A DNA stretch of 64,000 nucleotides from Flavobacteriaceae bacterium R38. Lineage in GTDB: Bacteria; Bacteroidota; Bacteroidia; Flavobacteriales; Flavobacteriaceae. The notes under the pieces are model-generated. The model saw only the letters and a list, made by a program, of their open reading frames with translations. It was not told the origin of the DNA and searched no databases. Shown here piece by piece: positions 1 through 9,067 of this stretch (the first letter of the stretch is position 1; every line of letters begins with the position of its first letter). Both the position numbers and the translations under genes were made by a program. The stretch lies in NCBI GenBank assembly GCA_009901575.1, contig WXYP01000003.1:62001-126000 (forward strand). Reading direction: 5' to 3'.

Positions 1-1
1 T

Positions 2-2533
2 AAATTGGAATTGGCTCCAAACAGCACCTATGAAATACAGGTTAGCTATGTTGGATTGAAAACATTTAAAGATACGCTCTCAACTCAGGAAAATGATATT
101 ATTAAAAATTACACACTTCAACCGGAAAATGCTTTAGATGAGGTAGAGGTTGTCTACAAAATACCGGTTATCGTAAAAGGAGATACTCTGATTTACAATG
201 CAGACTCTTTTAAAACCGGAACCGAACGTAAGTTAGAAGATGTATTGGAAAAATTACCGGGAGTAGAAATCAATGAAGACGGCCAGATAGAAGTGGAAGG
301 GAAAGTTGTTAATAAGCTGATGGTTAATGGCAAGGATTTTTTTGATGGAGATACTAAACTAGCTACTAAAAATATACCTTCTAAAGCAGTAGATAAAATA
401 CAAGTGCTTCGAAATTACTCAGAAGTTAATCAGTTGAGAGGTGTGACCAACAATCAGGATAATGTAGCTCTTAATATCAAACTCAAGGAAGGAAAAGAAA
501 ACTTTTGGTTTGGAAATATTACGGCAGGAGGAGGAGCTTCTCCAGACGATGAGCTTTATTTGGTACAGCCTAAATTGTTTTATTACAGTCCTAAATACAG
601 CCTTAATTTCATAGGAGATTTCAATAACATTGGTGAAGTTGCTTTAACACGACGTGATATCAGGAATTTAAGTGGTGGTTTTCGGGCTCCGAGCAGGAGT
701 AGCGGAACGAATATTAATCTTGGAGACAATGGCTTGAATTTTTTAACCAATCAGAACAATGCCCAGGAAATCGAAAATAAATTGGCTACAGGTAATTTTA
801 GCTATTCTCCTAACAATGCATTAGATCTGAGTGGTTTCCTTATTTTCAATAGCAATCGTATACGCTCCAGGGAAACCAGTTTTATACAATATACCAATCC
901 GGATTTTGGAATTCCAGATGAAGCTCGGGAAGAAACAAGTAACGAGCGTTCTAACCAGGGACTGTTAAAACTAAGTGCATCTTATCAACCCAACGCCAAT
1001 AACCAATTGGATTATGATATCCTGGCTCGTGTATCTGATGATACTCAGAGTCAGAATGCTTTTTCTTCTGTTCTTGGAAACACAACTCAGCTGGACGAGG
1101 TTACCCCCTACAGTATTAATCAAAATTTGAATTATTATTATACGCTGGATGAAAACAACATCTTCGCTTTTGAGGCACAGCACTTGTTAAAGAATGAAGA
1201 TCCGTTTTACAACGCTGTTTTGGTTAATGCTCCGGAGGGCCCGGATGCTTTTGACACTACTGCAAATGCTTTAGGCCTGAATACTTCACAAAATAATTAT
1301 AATTTGGGTCAGAACCGACGTATTAAATCCAACCAGTTGGACGCCAAATTAGATTACTATCATATCCTCAACCCTAAAAGCAATATCAACCTGACATTTG
1401 GTACCATTTTGAGTCGACAGGAATTCAATTCCAATATTTTCCAGTTCCTGGAAGATGGTTCTCAGTTTGATCCGGTACCAATTATTAATGATGGCCTGGC
1501 TATTAATGATACGGAATACAATTTCAGTGATGTTTATCTGGGAGCACATTACCGTTTAAGAACGGGTAAATTTACAATTACTCCTGGATTTTCTTTACAT
1601 GCATACGGAAATAAGAATACGCAATTTGGAGAAACATTTAGAGATAATTTCTTTAGAGTTTTACCCGATTTTGAAACCCGAATTCAACTCAAAAAAAGTG
1701 AATCTCTGACTTTTAGATATGAACTTCGTAATCAGTTTACAGATGTTACACGATTAGCCCGAGGATTGGTCTTGAACAATTTTAACAATATCCAGTTTGG
1801 AGAACCCGACCTTCAGAATGCCTTATCTCATAATCTAAGTTTATTTTACAATAGCTTTAATCTTTTCAATTACACCAATGTTTTTGCGAGGGCGGCCTAC
1901 TCAAGCAATGTTGATCAGATACGCAGCCTGACAAATTTTGAAAATGTAATCCGAACGAGTAGCTTTTTCAATTCTAATTTTGCTGATGAAAATTTCAATT
2001 TTTTCGGACGAGTACAACGAACATTTGGTAAAATAAGAGCCACATTAAATGCGAGTTTTAATTATAGTAAGATCAATCAGTTTATACAAGGAGAGCGTTC
2101 TGTAAATGAAGGGTATACACAAACGTATACTCCTGGTATTCGTACCAATTACAAAATAGCGCCCAACGTAACCATAAGATATCGCTATAGCGTGACCAAT
2201 AATGATCAGGGTGGGCGAAGAACAAAATTTGTAACCAATGCGCCTTCGATAGAGTTTGATGCTTACATCTGGAAATCGGTTACCTTTCGTACAAATTATA
2301 CCTATACCAATCAGGATCTGGATAATGGTCAGTCACAATCATTTCAAAACTGGGATGCTACACTTTCTTACAGGAAGGACAGGGATGCTAAATGGGAATA
2401 CGAGATCAAAGCTACCAATTTATTAGATATAGACTCCCAGGTGAGGAATAGTGCGAATGATTTGTCGGTGTTTACTTCAGAAACTTTTATTCAACCTCGG
2501 TTTGTGACGTTTAGATTTGTATATAGTTTGTGA
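2..2533 (+). CDS. TonB-dependent-receptor-like outer-membrane beta-barrel protein, 5' truncated
   Basis: The frame is already open at the window edge, so the N-terminus (signal peptide and part of a carboxypeptidase-regulatory-like domain) is missing. About 842 residues are visible. The first ~50 look like the end of a CarboxypepD_reg-like domain, followed by a plug-like region (KLEDVLEKLPGVEIN, then LMVNGKDFFDG, about residues 75-115) and a long barrel rich in alternating aromatic residues and Asn that ends in RFVTFRFVYSL, a typical C-terminal beta signal. This matches the OMP_b-brl_3 type of TonB-linked proteins in Bacteroidota rather than a classical SusC. No SusD-like partner lies downstream. 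The substrate cannot be told. The gene is convergent with the bestrophin gene. Confidence 0.85.
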   Translation, partial: KLELAPNSTYEIQVSYVGLKTFKDTLSTQENDIIKNYTLQPENALDEVEVVYKIPVIVKGDTLIYNADSFKTGTERKLEDVLEKLPGVEINEDGQIEVEGKVVNKLMVNGKDFFDGDTKLATKNIPSKAVDKIQVLRNYSEVNQLRGVTNNQDNVALNIKLKEGKENFWFGNITAGGGASPDDELYLVQPKLFYYSPKYSLNFIGDFNNIGEVALTRRDIRNLSGGFRAPSRSSGTNINLGDNGLNFLTNQNNAQEIENKLATGNFSYSPNNALDLSGFLIFNSNRIRSRETSFIQYTNPDFGIPDEAREETSNERSNQGLLKLSASYQPNANNQLDYDILARVSDDTQSQNAFSSVLGNTTQLDEVTPYSINQNLNYYYTLDENNIFAFEAQHLLKNEDPFYNAVLVNAPEGPDAFDTTANALGLNTSQNNYNLGQNRRIKSNQLDAKLDYYHILNPKSNINLTFGTILSRQEFNSNIFQFLEDGSQFDPVPIINDGLAINDTEYNFSDVYLGAHYRLRTGKFTITPGFSLHAYGNKNTQFGETFRDNFFRVLPDFETRIQLKKSESLTFRYELRNQFTDVTRLARGLVLNNFNNIQFGEPDLQNALSHNLSLFYNSFNLFNYTNVFARAAYSSNVDQIRSLTNFENVIRTSSFFNSNFADENFNFFGRVQRTFGKIRATLNASFNYSKINQFIQGERSVNEGYTQTYTPGIRTNYKIAPNVTIRYRYSVTNNDQGGRRTKFVTNAPSIEFDAYIWKSVTFRTNYTYTNQDLDNGQSQSFQNWDATLSYRKDRDAKWEYEIKATNLLDIDSQVRNSANDLSVFTSETFIQPRFVTFRFVYSL

Positions 2534-2620
2534 TATGGTTAAACCCCTGAAAAAGGTACTAAATCGATAGTACTAAGTGAACATACTATCAATCCATATA
2601 ATTTGCTCAAGAATAATATC

Positions 2621-3676
2621 TTAAAACTGTGTATGTTTTTTAGCTTCAAATTGCTCGGGAATCTCATGGGTTGCTTCCCCTAAATTCTGCCTAAGATCAA
2701 TTTCAATACCTCTGGCTATAGTAGAAATAGGAACATCGTTAGCAGTACCTTCAAAGGGATTTTCACCAGTTCTGCCAATACGTTCCATGGTATGAAATAT
2801 CCAGGCAACAATCACATAAAAAGGAATAGAGAGCCAAACAAAAAGATCGCCTATTACCGGGTTTTTATCATAAATATCAGTACCAATTTCTGCAAACTGC
2901 GGAACTAAAGCCAAAGGAAGCAGTAGTACAAAGAGCCACATGAAAAAATGATTTAACGTAGCAAAATGCCTTGGATACGGGAAATTCTTAATTCGTTCGC
3001 TCTTTCCTTGTAATGTGAATAATTCTTTAACTATATTTTCCAGTTCTAAGAATGAGAACTCCCAAATGATTCCTTTTTCTTTTAGGGTTCTTAAATGGTG
3101 TGATTGTAAATATAACAATGCAGTTTGTTTGTTACTTTTATTCATTACATAATTAAAATCCTCTTCAGAAATATAAGGCTTAAGATCTTGTTCCAGTGTC
3201 GATTCTTTTTCAGGCGGAAGCATATTCCACTCCCTGTTTGTTTTATGATTCACGGTAGTCTCCCAGGTTTTTTTTACACGCATGGCATGCCGTAAAGCGG
3301 TCATCCAGGCGATATGCCTGTAGGTTAGCACTTTAATTTCTTTTTGAATGGTTTCGGGATTTAAAGGTACCTCAAGATGTTCATTTGTTACCATATCCTG
3401 AACAAAAACACCTAAAGTACGAGAAGTATTTACAATACCTCCCCATATTTTTCGTGCTTCCCAGATTCTACCGTAAGCTGAGTTATTCTGAAAACCAATA
3501 ACAAAGGCAACTGCAGTACCTATTAATGCCAAAGGAGTCCAGGGAATTTGTAACCAATCCAACTCAAAGAAATAATAAGCTGCAACCCAACCGGAAATTA
3601 TAACAGTAAAAAGTAAGGTTTCAAAGCGTGTCCACCAGGCCATTTCAAAGGCCGTATATGTTTTTTTAGTATGCAT
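2621..3676 (-). CDS. Bestrophin-family (UPF0187) membrane channel
   Basis: This 351-residue protein matches the bacterial bestrophin/UPF0187 family of pentameric ion channels in the inner membrane. N-terminal hydrophobic segments at about residues 20-40 and 45-65 are followed by the family-typical GFQNNSAYGRIWEARKIWGG (about 60-80). A second hydrophobic pair sits near residues 240-295 (HFFMWLFVLLLPLALVP and DLFVWLSIPFYVIVAWIF), and the acidic ENPFEG motif near 307 is characteristic. Ion selectivity cannot be read from the sequence; some bacterial members conduct cations rather than chloride. It is monocistronic, 105 bases downstream of the LysR stop on the same strand. Confidence 0.85.
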   Translation of the reverse strand: MHTKKTYTAFEMAWWTRFETLLFTVIISGWVAAYYFFELDWLQIPWTPLALIGTAVAFVIGFQNNSAYGRIWEARKIWGGIVNTSRTLGVFVQDMVTNEHLEVPLNPETIQKEIKVLTYRHIAWMTALRHAMRVKKTWETTVNHKTNREWNMLPPEKESTLEQDLKPYISEEDFNYVMNKSNKQTALLYLQSHHLRTLKEKGIIWEFSFLELENIVKELFTLQGKSERIKNFPYPRHFATLNHFFMWLFVLLLPLALVPQFAEIGTDIYDKNPVIGDLFVWLSIPFYVIVAWIFHTMERIGRTGENPFEGTANDVPISTIARGIEIDLRQNLGEATHEIPEQFEAKKHTQF

Positions 3677-3781
3677 TATTCTATTTTCAAGTGTTTAACT
3701 AAATTATGAAATCTTTTAGTTATACATATTTACTATGAAGTTGTAAGCCGATGATCAATTATTCAACCCTTCTTAATTCCC

Positions 3782-4699
3782 TTATTCCACCCAACTAAAA
3801 TAACGCTCTTTGATCTGCTCTTTCTGAGATTCGAGATAATTGACAAAAGCCTGGGCAACAGGAGATAACTTTTTATTTTTTAGCCATACAATATTCCACT
3901 GTGTTTGAATAGGTAACCCTTTATAGGATATAATGGTAATATCTCCCATGTTGACGGCATTTTTAATTCCGATTAATGGCATGATAGAGTACCCAAGCCC
4001 TGCAATAACTGCCTGCTTTAGCGCTTCATTGGAGGTGAGTTCTATTTTTTTATACACTGGAAAATCTTTTTCTTGTATAAACCCTTCCATCGCATTTCGG
4101 GTGGCAGAGCCTTTTTCCCGAAATAATAAAGGTTGTTCCTTAAAAATAGAATTTTTAGTTCCCTTCCTTAATTTTTCGCGTTCGGTGCCTCCTACCAGAT
4201 AGAGACTGTTCTTAAGCAAAGGAATTTGCTCTAGTTTCAGATGTTCCGGTAATACAGATACAAGGGCAAAATCCACACGATTTTCCTCAAGATCTCTTAC
4301 CACTTTCTGCTTATTAGTCACATCCATAGCAAAATCAATTCCCGGATGCGTATTAACAAAACCAGATAAGTAATAAGGCATTAAATATTTACCGGTAGAA
4401 ACTACAGATATAGATAGTTTACCGGCCAATTTACCCTGGTAAAGCTTAGTTTTATAATCAATAGCTGTTACCTCCAGGATAATTTTACGGGCAGCAATTG
4501 CTATTTCTTCTCCAAATGAAGTAACGTACAACTTTCTTCCAATAACTTCGGTTAAAGGTATAGGAAACTGCTCCTGAAAATTTCGCAATTGTATGGAAAC
4601 TGCTGGCTGAGTCAGAAAGAGGGACTCTGCTGCTTTTGTTATACTCTTTTTTTCTACAATTTCTAAGAATACTTCTAATTGATGCAAAGTATAATTCAT
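3782..4699 (-). CDS. LysR-family transcriptional regulator (CbbR/CmpR-like context)
   Basis: The 305-residue protein has an N-terminal winged helix-turn-helix (residues 1-60, MNYTLHQLEVFLEIVEKKS, AAESLFLTQPAVSIQLRNF) and a periplasmic-binding-like effector domain (about 90-295). It is transcribed divergently from two small genes and an SbtA-type transporter, 86 bases away, which is the usual arrangement for a LysR protein controlling its neighbours. In other bacteria LysR proteins of the CbbR/CmpR group sense carbon metabolites and control inorganic carbon uptake, so a role in bicarbonate uptake is inferred from context. An inverted repeat in the shared intergenic region is a candidate binding site. 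Confidence 0.88.
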   Translation of the reverse strand: MNYTLHQLEVFLEIVEKKSITKAAESLFLTQPAVSIQLRNFQEQFPIPLTEVIGRKLYVTSFGEEIAIAARKIILEVTAIDYKTKLYQGKLAGKLSISVVSTGKYLMPYYLSGFVNTHPGIDFAMDVTNKQKVVRDLEENRVDFALVSVLPEHLKLEQIPLLKNSLYLVGGTEREKLRKGTKNSIFKEQPLLFREKGSATRNAMEGFIQEKDFPVYKKIELTSNEALKQAVIAGLGYSIMPLIGIKNAVNMGDITIISYKGLPIQTQWNIVWLKNKKLSPVAQAFVNYLESQKEQIKERYFSWVE

Positions 4700-4704
4700 A
4701 AAAA

Positions 4705-4730
4705 ATATTTATGATTTAGATAATAAATAT
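4705..4730. promoter_or_regulatory. Candidate LysR operator between lysR and the sbtA group
   Basis: Two perfect 8-base arms, ATATTTAT and ATAAATAT, are separated by 10 bases in the 86-base divergent intergenic region. The geometry fits a LysR-type T-N11-A site. The region is very AT-rich, so a chance palindrome is possible. Confidence 0.4.
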
Positions 4731-4785
4731 AAATAAAAATATATGAATAATTCAATTCATCTTTGCAGCAGAAAAATTTGATAAG

Positions 4786-5064
4786 ATGAAAACAATACGG
4801 TTCAAACAAAATATAAATTCTTTGTCAAAACCTATTCGTATTTATTCCAACCCAACAACAGTTTCTCTAAAAATAAATAAGAAATGGTGTATGTTACAAC
4901 TTAGACGTATAGGTTTCATCCTGGCCATTTTTAGTTATTTATCATTGGTGTGGGCTAGTTATGCTACGAGTAAAGTTCATTTTCAATACTTGGTGGAGAC
5001 AGGAATAATATTGGGGTTGGTTGCTTTGTACTCATCTGCAAAAAATCTTAAATCTAATTCATAA
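4786..5064 (+). CDS. Small two-helix membrane protein, unknown
   Basis: A 92-residue protein with no recognised family. The first ~35 residues are polar and basic. Two hydrophobic stretches follow (about 40-58, RIGFILAIFSYLSLVWASY, and 67-85, YLVETGIILGLVALYSSAK), suggesting a small inner-membrane protein with both ends in the cytoplasm. It is the first gene divergent from lysR and lies 13 bases before another unknown gene and then sbtA, so it is probably in the same transcript. The ATG at 4786 is the first in frame after the regulatory gap. Function is unknown; a link to bicarbonate uptake is by position only. Confidence 0.65.
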   Translation: MKTIRFKQNINSLSKPIRIYSNPTTVSLKINKKWCMLQLRRIGFILAIFSYLSLVWASYATSKVHFQYLVETGIILGLVALYSSAKNLKSNS

Positions 5065-5077
5065 AAATTATTTAAAA

Positions 5078-5368
5078 ATGGTAACACAAAATGTAACACA
5101 CAAAGTAAAGCTTGTAGATGGTGTATTTACTCCTTCTGAAGCATCAGATGTGATCAATTCTTTGATTAATGAAAAAATCAATTTTCATAAACTACACAGG
5201 CTTTCTATGTATGAAGGAAATGTAAATAGTGATACAAGTTATGATGATGGACGTGTGACTCAATTAAAAAAAGAAAAAGCAGATTTTAATTTGATTTATC
5301 AAGAGGCTAAACTAGCTGGTAAAGAGGTCAGAATACACGGAACCCTGGAAGTAGAAATCATTGATTAA
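5078..5368 (+). CDS. Conserved-looking small soluble protein upstream of sbtA
   Basis: The longest open frame starts at 5021 inside the preceding gene, but the ATG at 5078 (MVTQNVTHKV) is preferred because it begins just after the upstream stop and gives a compact 96-residue protein. It is hydrophilic, with no signal peptide, and an alternating beta/alpha pattern (KVKLVDGVFTPSEASDVINS, then a central helix, then EVRIHGTLEVEIID). The length and the beta-rich ends are compatible with a small ferredoxin-like fold as in PII/SbtB regulators, but no PII motif is visible and I do not assign it. It ends 14 bases before the SbtA-type transporter, so it is very likely co-transcribed and possibly a partner. 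Confidence 0.75.
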   Translation: MVTQNVTHKVKLVDGVFTPSEASDVINSLINEKINFHKLHRLSMYEGNVNSDTSYDDGRVTQLKKEKADFNLIYQEAKLAGKEVRIHGTLEVEIID

Positions 5369-5382
5369 CACTGTAAAATGTA

Positions 5383-6339
5383 ATGGATTTACATCTTCTC
5401 ATAGATAACCTTACCAATCCTGCTCTTCTCTTTTTTGTATTAGGTCTTATAGCATCTCAAGTTAAAAGTGATCTGGAAATACCAAAAAACTCATCGAAAT
5501 TCATCTCTCTATACCTTCTGTTTTCGATTGGGTTTAAAGGAGGGCAGGAACTCTCTCATAGTAGTTATAGCCCAGACATAGCCTGGGCTTTTTTAATAGG
5601 AATTTTACTGGCTGTCCTGGTGCCGTTGTATACGTTTTTTATTTTGAGAATTAAATTTAGTGCAGAAAACTCAGGAGCAATAGCTGCAGCTTATGGTTCT
5701 GTAAGTGCCGTTACCTTTGTAACTGCTGTAAGTTTTTTGGAAGTAGAGCAAATTTCTTTTGGAGGACATATGGTGGCAGTTATGGCGCTTATGGAAGCTC
5801 CTTCAATTATTGTTGGTGTGCTTTTAATGCGCTTTTTTTCAAATGGAAAAAAATCGACCAGAGAACTTATGATGATGCTTAAACATGCTCTTACTAACGG
5901 AAGTGTGCTTTTAATAATAGGAAGTCTTATTATCGGATTTATAGCAAATGATACTCAGGCGGCTGGTATTAAACCTTTTACAACTGATATTTTTAAAGGA
6001 TTTTTGGCTGTTTTTCTTTTGGATATGGGGATCACTAGCGGACAAAAAATAGGAGCCCTGATCAAAAAAGGATGGTTTGCACTTATTTTTGCAATCACAA
6101 TTCCTTTGATCAACGGGATAACTATTGCCTGGTTATCCGGTTATGTGATGAGCAATCCCGGAGACAGGTTATTATTAGCGATTCTTGCAGCCAGTGCTTC
6201 TTATATTGCAGTCCCCGCAGCAATGCGTATTGCTGCTCCTAAAGCCAATCCTAGTTTGTATCTCCCTATGGCGCTGGCAATAACGTTTCCGTTTAATATA
6301 ACCTTAGGAATGCCGATTTATCTGAATTTAATACAATAA
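5383..6339 (+). CDS. sbtA: SbtA-type sodium-dependent bicarbonate transporter
   Basis: This 318-residue integral membrane protein has about ten hydrophobic helices and the hallmarks of the SbtA family: DNLTNPALLFFVLGLIAS at the N-terminus, FSIGFKGGQEL near residue 48, AAAYGSVSAVTFVTA near 105, and a second half repeat with LLDMGITSGQKIG near 212 and ASYIAVPAAMRIAAP near 270. SbtA imports bicarbonate with sodium in cyanobacteria and in many heterotrophs, where it may feed anaplerotic carboxylases such as pyruvate carboxylase and acetyl-CoA carboxylase (both encoded later in this window). No PII-like SbtB is adjacent; instead an unknown 96-residue protein precedes it. The divergent LysR probably regulates it. 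Confidence 0.88.
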   Translation: MDLHLLIDNLTNPALLFFVLGLIASQVKSDLEIPKNSSKFISLYLLFSIGFKGGQELSHSSYSPDIAWAFLIGILLAVLVPLYTFFILRIKFSAENSGAIAAAYGSVSAVTFVTAVSFLEVEQISFGGHMVAVMALMEAPSIIVGVLLMRFFSNGKKSTRELMMMLKHALTNGSVLLIIGSLIIGFIANDTQAAGIKPFTTDIFKGFLAVFLLDMGITSGQKIGALIKKGWFALIFAITIPLINGITIAWLSGYVMSNPGDRLLLAILAASASYIAVPAAMRIAAPKANPSLYLPMALAITFPFNITLGMPIYLNLIQ

Positions 6340-6447
6340 ATTAAAAATTTGTTAGAGTCTTTTAATAGATAATATTTTATTAAAGAGCGTGATTTATCTG
6401 TTGAATAATGTAATTTTAAGGTGCTAAAAACATAAATTAAAAACATT

Positions 6448-7275
6448 ATGAAACGTCTGCTATCTTTATTACTATTAATACTTGTTTGCCAAATCAGTTT
6501 TGGACAAACAGCAACCAGGGCAATTACCAATATCACAGGAGATTTATACCGATTCCAAAACAACGGTCATTATTCTGTTTTCCTGGTGACCAATGACGGA
6601 GTAATTGCTACTGATCCTATTAACGAAGCAGCGGCAAAATGGCTTAAAGACGAAATCAGGAAAAGATTTAATCAGCCTGTTAAATATGTGATCTACAGTC
6701 ATTATCATGATGATCATGTAAGTGGCGGAAAAGTTTTTGATGAAGCTAAATTTATAGGTCATAAATTGACTAAGAAGAATATTATTGATAATAAGATAGA
6801 GACTCCGGTTCCAGACGAAACCTTTGCTAAAAAGAAAACCATTAAGCTTGGAGGTAAAAAAGTAGAATTATTATATCCCGGTAAAAGTCATTCTGAAGAT
6901 TGTATCGCTGTATTCTTCCCTGAAGAAAAAACTGTTTTTGGAGTCGATTTTATAAGTGTAGACAGGTTGCCATATCGTACACTTAACGGTGCATTTATTC
7001 CAGATTGGATTGAAGCCATCAAAGAAGTGGAAAAATTAGATTTTACTGTTTTCTCTCCAGGACATGGTGACATCGGAACAAAAACAGACGTCAAAGAACA
7101 CAGAGAGTATTTTGAAACGCTTTATGCAGCGGTTAAGGAAGCAAAATCTAAAGGAAAATCACTATCAGAAATGAAAAAGACTATTTTATTGGAACAATAT
7201 AAAAAGATGAGCCAATACGATGCCTGGAGAGAAATGAATATTGAGGGAGTTTACAAAGCACTTTCTTCTGAATGA
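6448..7275 (+). CDS. Exported metallo-beta-lactamase-fold hydrolase
   Basis: The 275-residue protein has a cleavable signal peptide (residues 1-19, ending SFGQ) and the metal-binding motif HxHxDH at residues 85-90 (HYHDDH), with further ligands H148 (GKSHSED), D167 (GVD) and H206 (SPGHGD). This is a complete zinc-site set for the MBL fold. The overall pattern resembles the small periplasmic MBL hydrolases often annotated as quinoprotein-relay or cyclase-like; a true antibiotic-hydrolysing role is possible (subclass B-like) but not indicated. It stands alone, convergent with the SIMPL gene whose stop is five bases away. Confidence 0.82.
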   Translation: MKRLLSLLLLILVCQISFGQTATRAITNITGDLYRFQNNGHYSVFLVTNDGVIATDPINEAAAKWLKDEIRKRFNQPVKYVIYSHYHDDHVSGGKVFDEAKFIGHKLTKKNIIDNKIETPVPDETFAKKKTIKLGGKKVELLYPGKSHSEDCIAVFFPEEKTVFGVDFISVDRLPYRTLNGAFIPDWIEAIKEVEKLDFTVFSPGHGDIGTKTDVKEHREYFETLYAAVKEAKSKGKSLSEMKKTILLEQYKKMSQYDAWREMNIEGVYKALSSE

Positions 7276-7280
7276 TGAAG

Positions 7281-7913
7281 TTATTCTTTGACTGCGTAAA
7301 TGACTTTTAACTGATATGTATAAGCTCCTGAGGTATTTCCCTGAAATAAGGAAACAATTATTGCATTTTCGGTAGCAGCGTTAAAGGCTTCTACTGAAAG
7401 TACTTTTCCTAATTTGATATTCATAGCCCTGGCGATAGCTTCAGCTTGCATTTTAGCATTGGCAAGTGCTTTTCTGTTTAAAATTTCTAATTCACTCTGG
7501 TCAAGGATGAACTTCCCTTCATAGCTTAATCGGTTTAAACCAAAAGTAGTTGTCCTCATAAATTTCTGAAACTGTTCTATAGATCGGGTTTTAAAAGTGA
7601 AGAAGGTACCTTCATCTGCATACCCTGAAAGATCATAGGCAATTTTATCTTCTCTCATATTATTTAATGAAAGTCCGTTTTTCTTTAGTGCTTCGTCATA
7701 CCGTGTTTTCATTTGTGCTAAAGAAATGGCTCCATCAGAATAACTAGTATATGCTTTGCTTAACGAGACTGTAGAAACGTACATCAAATCACTGTCAACG
7801 TGGGTTGCTTTTCCAATAACAGTAATTCCGTTTTTATTTTGAGCTACTGTGAGAAAAGAGCTTAAAGAAAATGTAGTTAAGAAAATTATTTTTTTAATAT
7901 AATATGATTTCAT
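7281..7913 (-). CDS. SIMPL-domain (DUF541) exported protein
   Basis: A 210-residue protein with an N-terminal signal sequence (ends LTVAQ) and the DUF541/SIMPL architecture: a beta-rich N-terminal portion (ITVIGKATHVDSDLMYVST), a helical middle and the typical RKALANAKMQAEAIARAMN near residue 150, followed by GKVLSVEAFN. Bacterial homologues form periplasmic oligomers (BP26/YggE) with poorly known roles in envelope stress. It begins four bases after the stop of the Kelch-like lipoprotein gene and is probably translated from the same message. Confidence 0.82.
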   Translation of the reverse strand: MKSYYIKKIIFLTTFSLSSFLTVAQNKNGITVIGKATHVDSDLMYVSTVSLSKAYTSYSDGAISLAQMKTRYDEALKKNGLSLNNMREDKIAYDLSGYADEGTFFTFKTRSIEQFQKFMRTTTFGLNRLSYEGKFILDQSELEILNRKALANAKMQAEAIARAMNIKLGKVLSVEAFNAATENAIIVSLFQGNTSGAYTYQLKVIYAVKE

Positions 7914-7917
7914 TGTT

Positions 7918-9006
7918 TTAATTTTTTATTTGAATGTCATCTATTTCACAACAATCAGGGTCTTGCAATACCCAAACATCATTGTAATAGGTATCCGGGT
8001 AGTTAAAACCATTAATTATCCAAAACCTATTATTGTAATAAAGAGAAGTATGGTGTAGCCGTTCCGGAAATTTTTTTGTAGTAGATGTCTCAAACCAATC
8101 TAAACCATTTTTAGTGTACCATACTGTATTGGTAGCTACAGGAAATCCATTGTTGTACTCATCTGTAATTCCGGCTGTTACCCATAGTTTTTTACCATCG
8201 GTGAATAAAGAATGATGTTGGAACTCGAGGTCTAAAGTGATTTTATTCCAATCCATACCATTTGTACTGTATCTAATTGAAGCGGCTTCTCCGTAAGCAT
8301 TGCCTCCTACAGCTATAAGTTTACCTTTAAAGGCTATGGCTTCATGCCCGAATATAGCGTTTGGACCATAGCTTTCATCAAATACTTTCTCCCAGTTGAC
8401 ACCATCGTAGCTTCTCCAAACATCATTAAATCCGCAGCAAACTTCTTCAGATTGATAAGCTTCTGTTGTTGCACCTCCTATGAGCCACATTGCTCCGTTA
8501 AAACTCGTTAAAGAATGATGCCATCTAGGTTCAAAGTTTGCATTAGAAGTTACCAGTTCCCATACTATTCCGTCGCTCGAAGACCATACGTCATTTAAAA
8601 TGTTATCATTTTTAGTTCCCCTTCCTCCTACAATCCACATTTTACCATTAAAAATGGTAGAAGCGTGATAATAACGAGGTGGAAACCTGTTTTTTTGTAT
8701 GGCACTTGTGGTCCATTTTTCTCCGTCTTTACTGGAAAGAACATCATTGAAAACAGTGTTTTTACCTCGCCCTGCTAAGATCCACATTTTATTATCAAAA
8801 ACTAAAGAAGTATGCCCTTGCCTGGCCTGGAGATTAGGTTGGTTTATTTGGTAGGCCTTTAATACAAGTTTTTCCTTTATTTTGAAAGAGAAGTTAGCAC
8901 TATTTGTGATGATTTTATTTTCAGAGATTTCATCAGTTAAAATGGGGTCGTTACTGCATCCTAGAATTATAAAATAAAACCCTATTAAGAATAGACTTGT
9001 TTTCAT
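7918..9006 (-). CDS. Kelch-like beta-propeller lipoprotein
   Basis: The start at 9006 is preferred over an upstream ATG at 9048, because it puts a normal lipoprotein signal (MKTSLFLIGFYFIILGC) at the N-terminus. The mature part (~345 residues) is built from at least six repeats of about 50 residues with the pattern GKMWIVGGRGxxxxxxNDVWSSxDGxxWxxV, and xxRxHH before each repeat. This is a Kelch/galactose-oxidase-like propeller, likely anchored in the outer membrane. No catalytic site is visible; it may bind carbohydrate or protein. It is separated from the collagen-like gene by a terminator and is followed after four bases by the SIMPL gene. Confidence 0.8.
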   Translation of the reverse strand: MKTSLFLIGFYFIILGCSNDPILTDEISENKIITNSANFSFKIKEKLVLKAYQINQPNLQARQGHTSLVFDNKMWILAGRGKNTVFNDVLSSKDGEKWTTSAIQKNRFPPRYYHASTIFNGKMWIVGGRGTKNDNILNDVWSSSDGIVWELVTSNANFEPRWHHSLTSFNGAMWLIGGATTEAYQSEEVCCGFNDVWRSYDGVNWEKVFDESYGPNAIFGHEAIAFKGKLIAVGGNAYGEAASIRYSTNGMDWNKITLDLEFQHHSLFTDGKKLWVTAGITDEYNNGFPVATNTVWYTKNGLDWFETSTTKKFPERLHHTSLYYNNRFWIINGFNYPDTYYNDVWVLQDPDCCEIDDIQIKN

Positions 9007-9026
9007 AAGTATGAAATTAGTTTTGT

Positions 9027-9057
9027 AAAAAAAGCTCCTATTGTACAATAGGAGCTT
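9027..9057 (-). terminator. Rho-independent terminator after the collagen-like gene
   Basis: A perfect 12-base stem with a two-base loop (AAGCTCCTATTG, its complement at 9046-9057) is followed on the minus strand by seven T. It lies directly after the stop of the collagen-like gene and upstream of the Kelch lipoprotein start, so it separates the two genes. Confidence 0.85.
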
Positions 9058-9067
9058 ACGCTATTGG

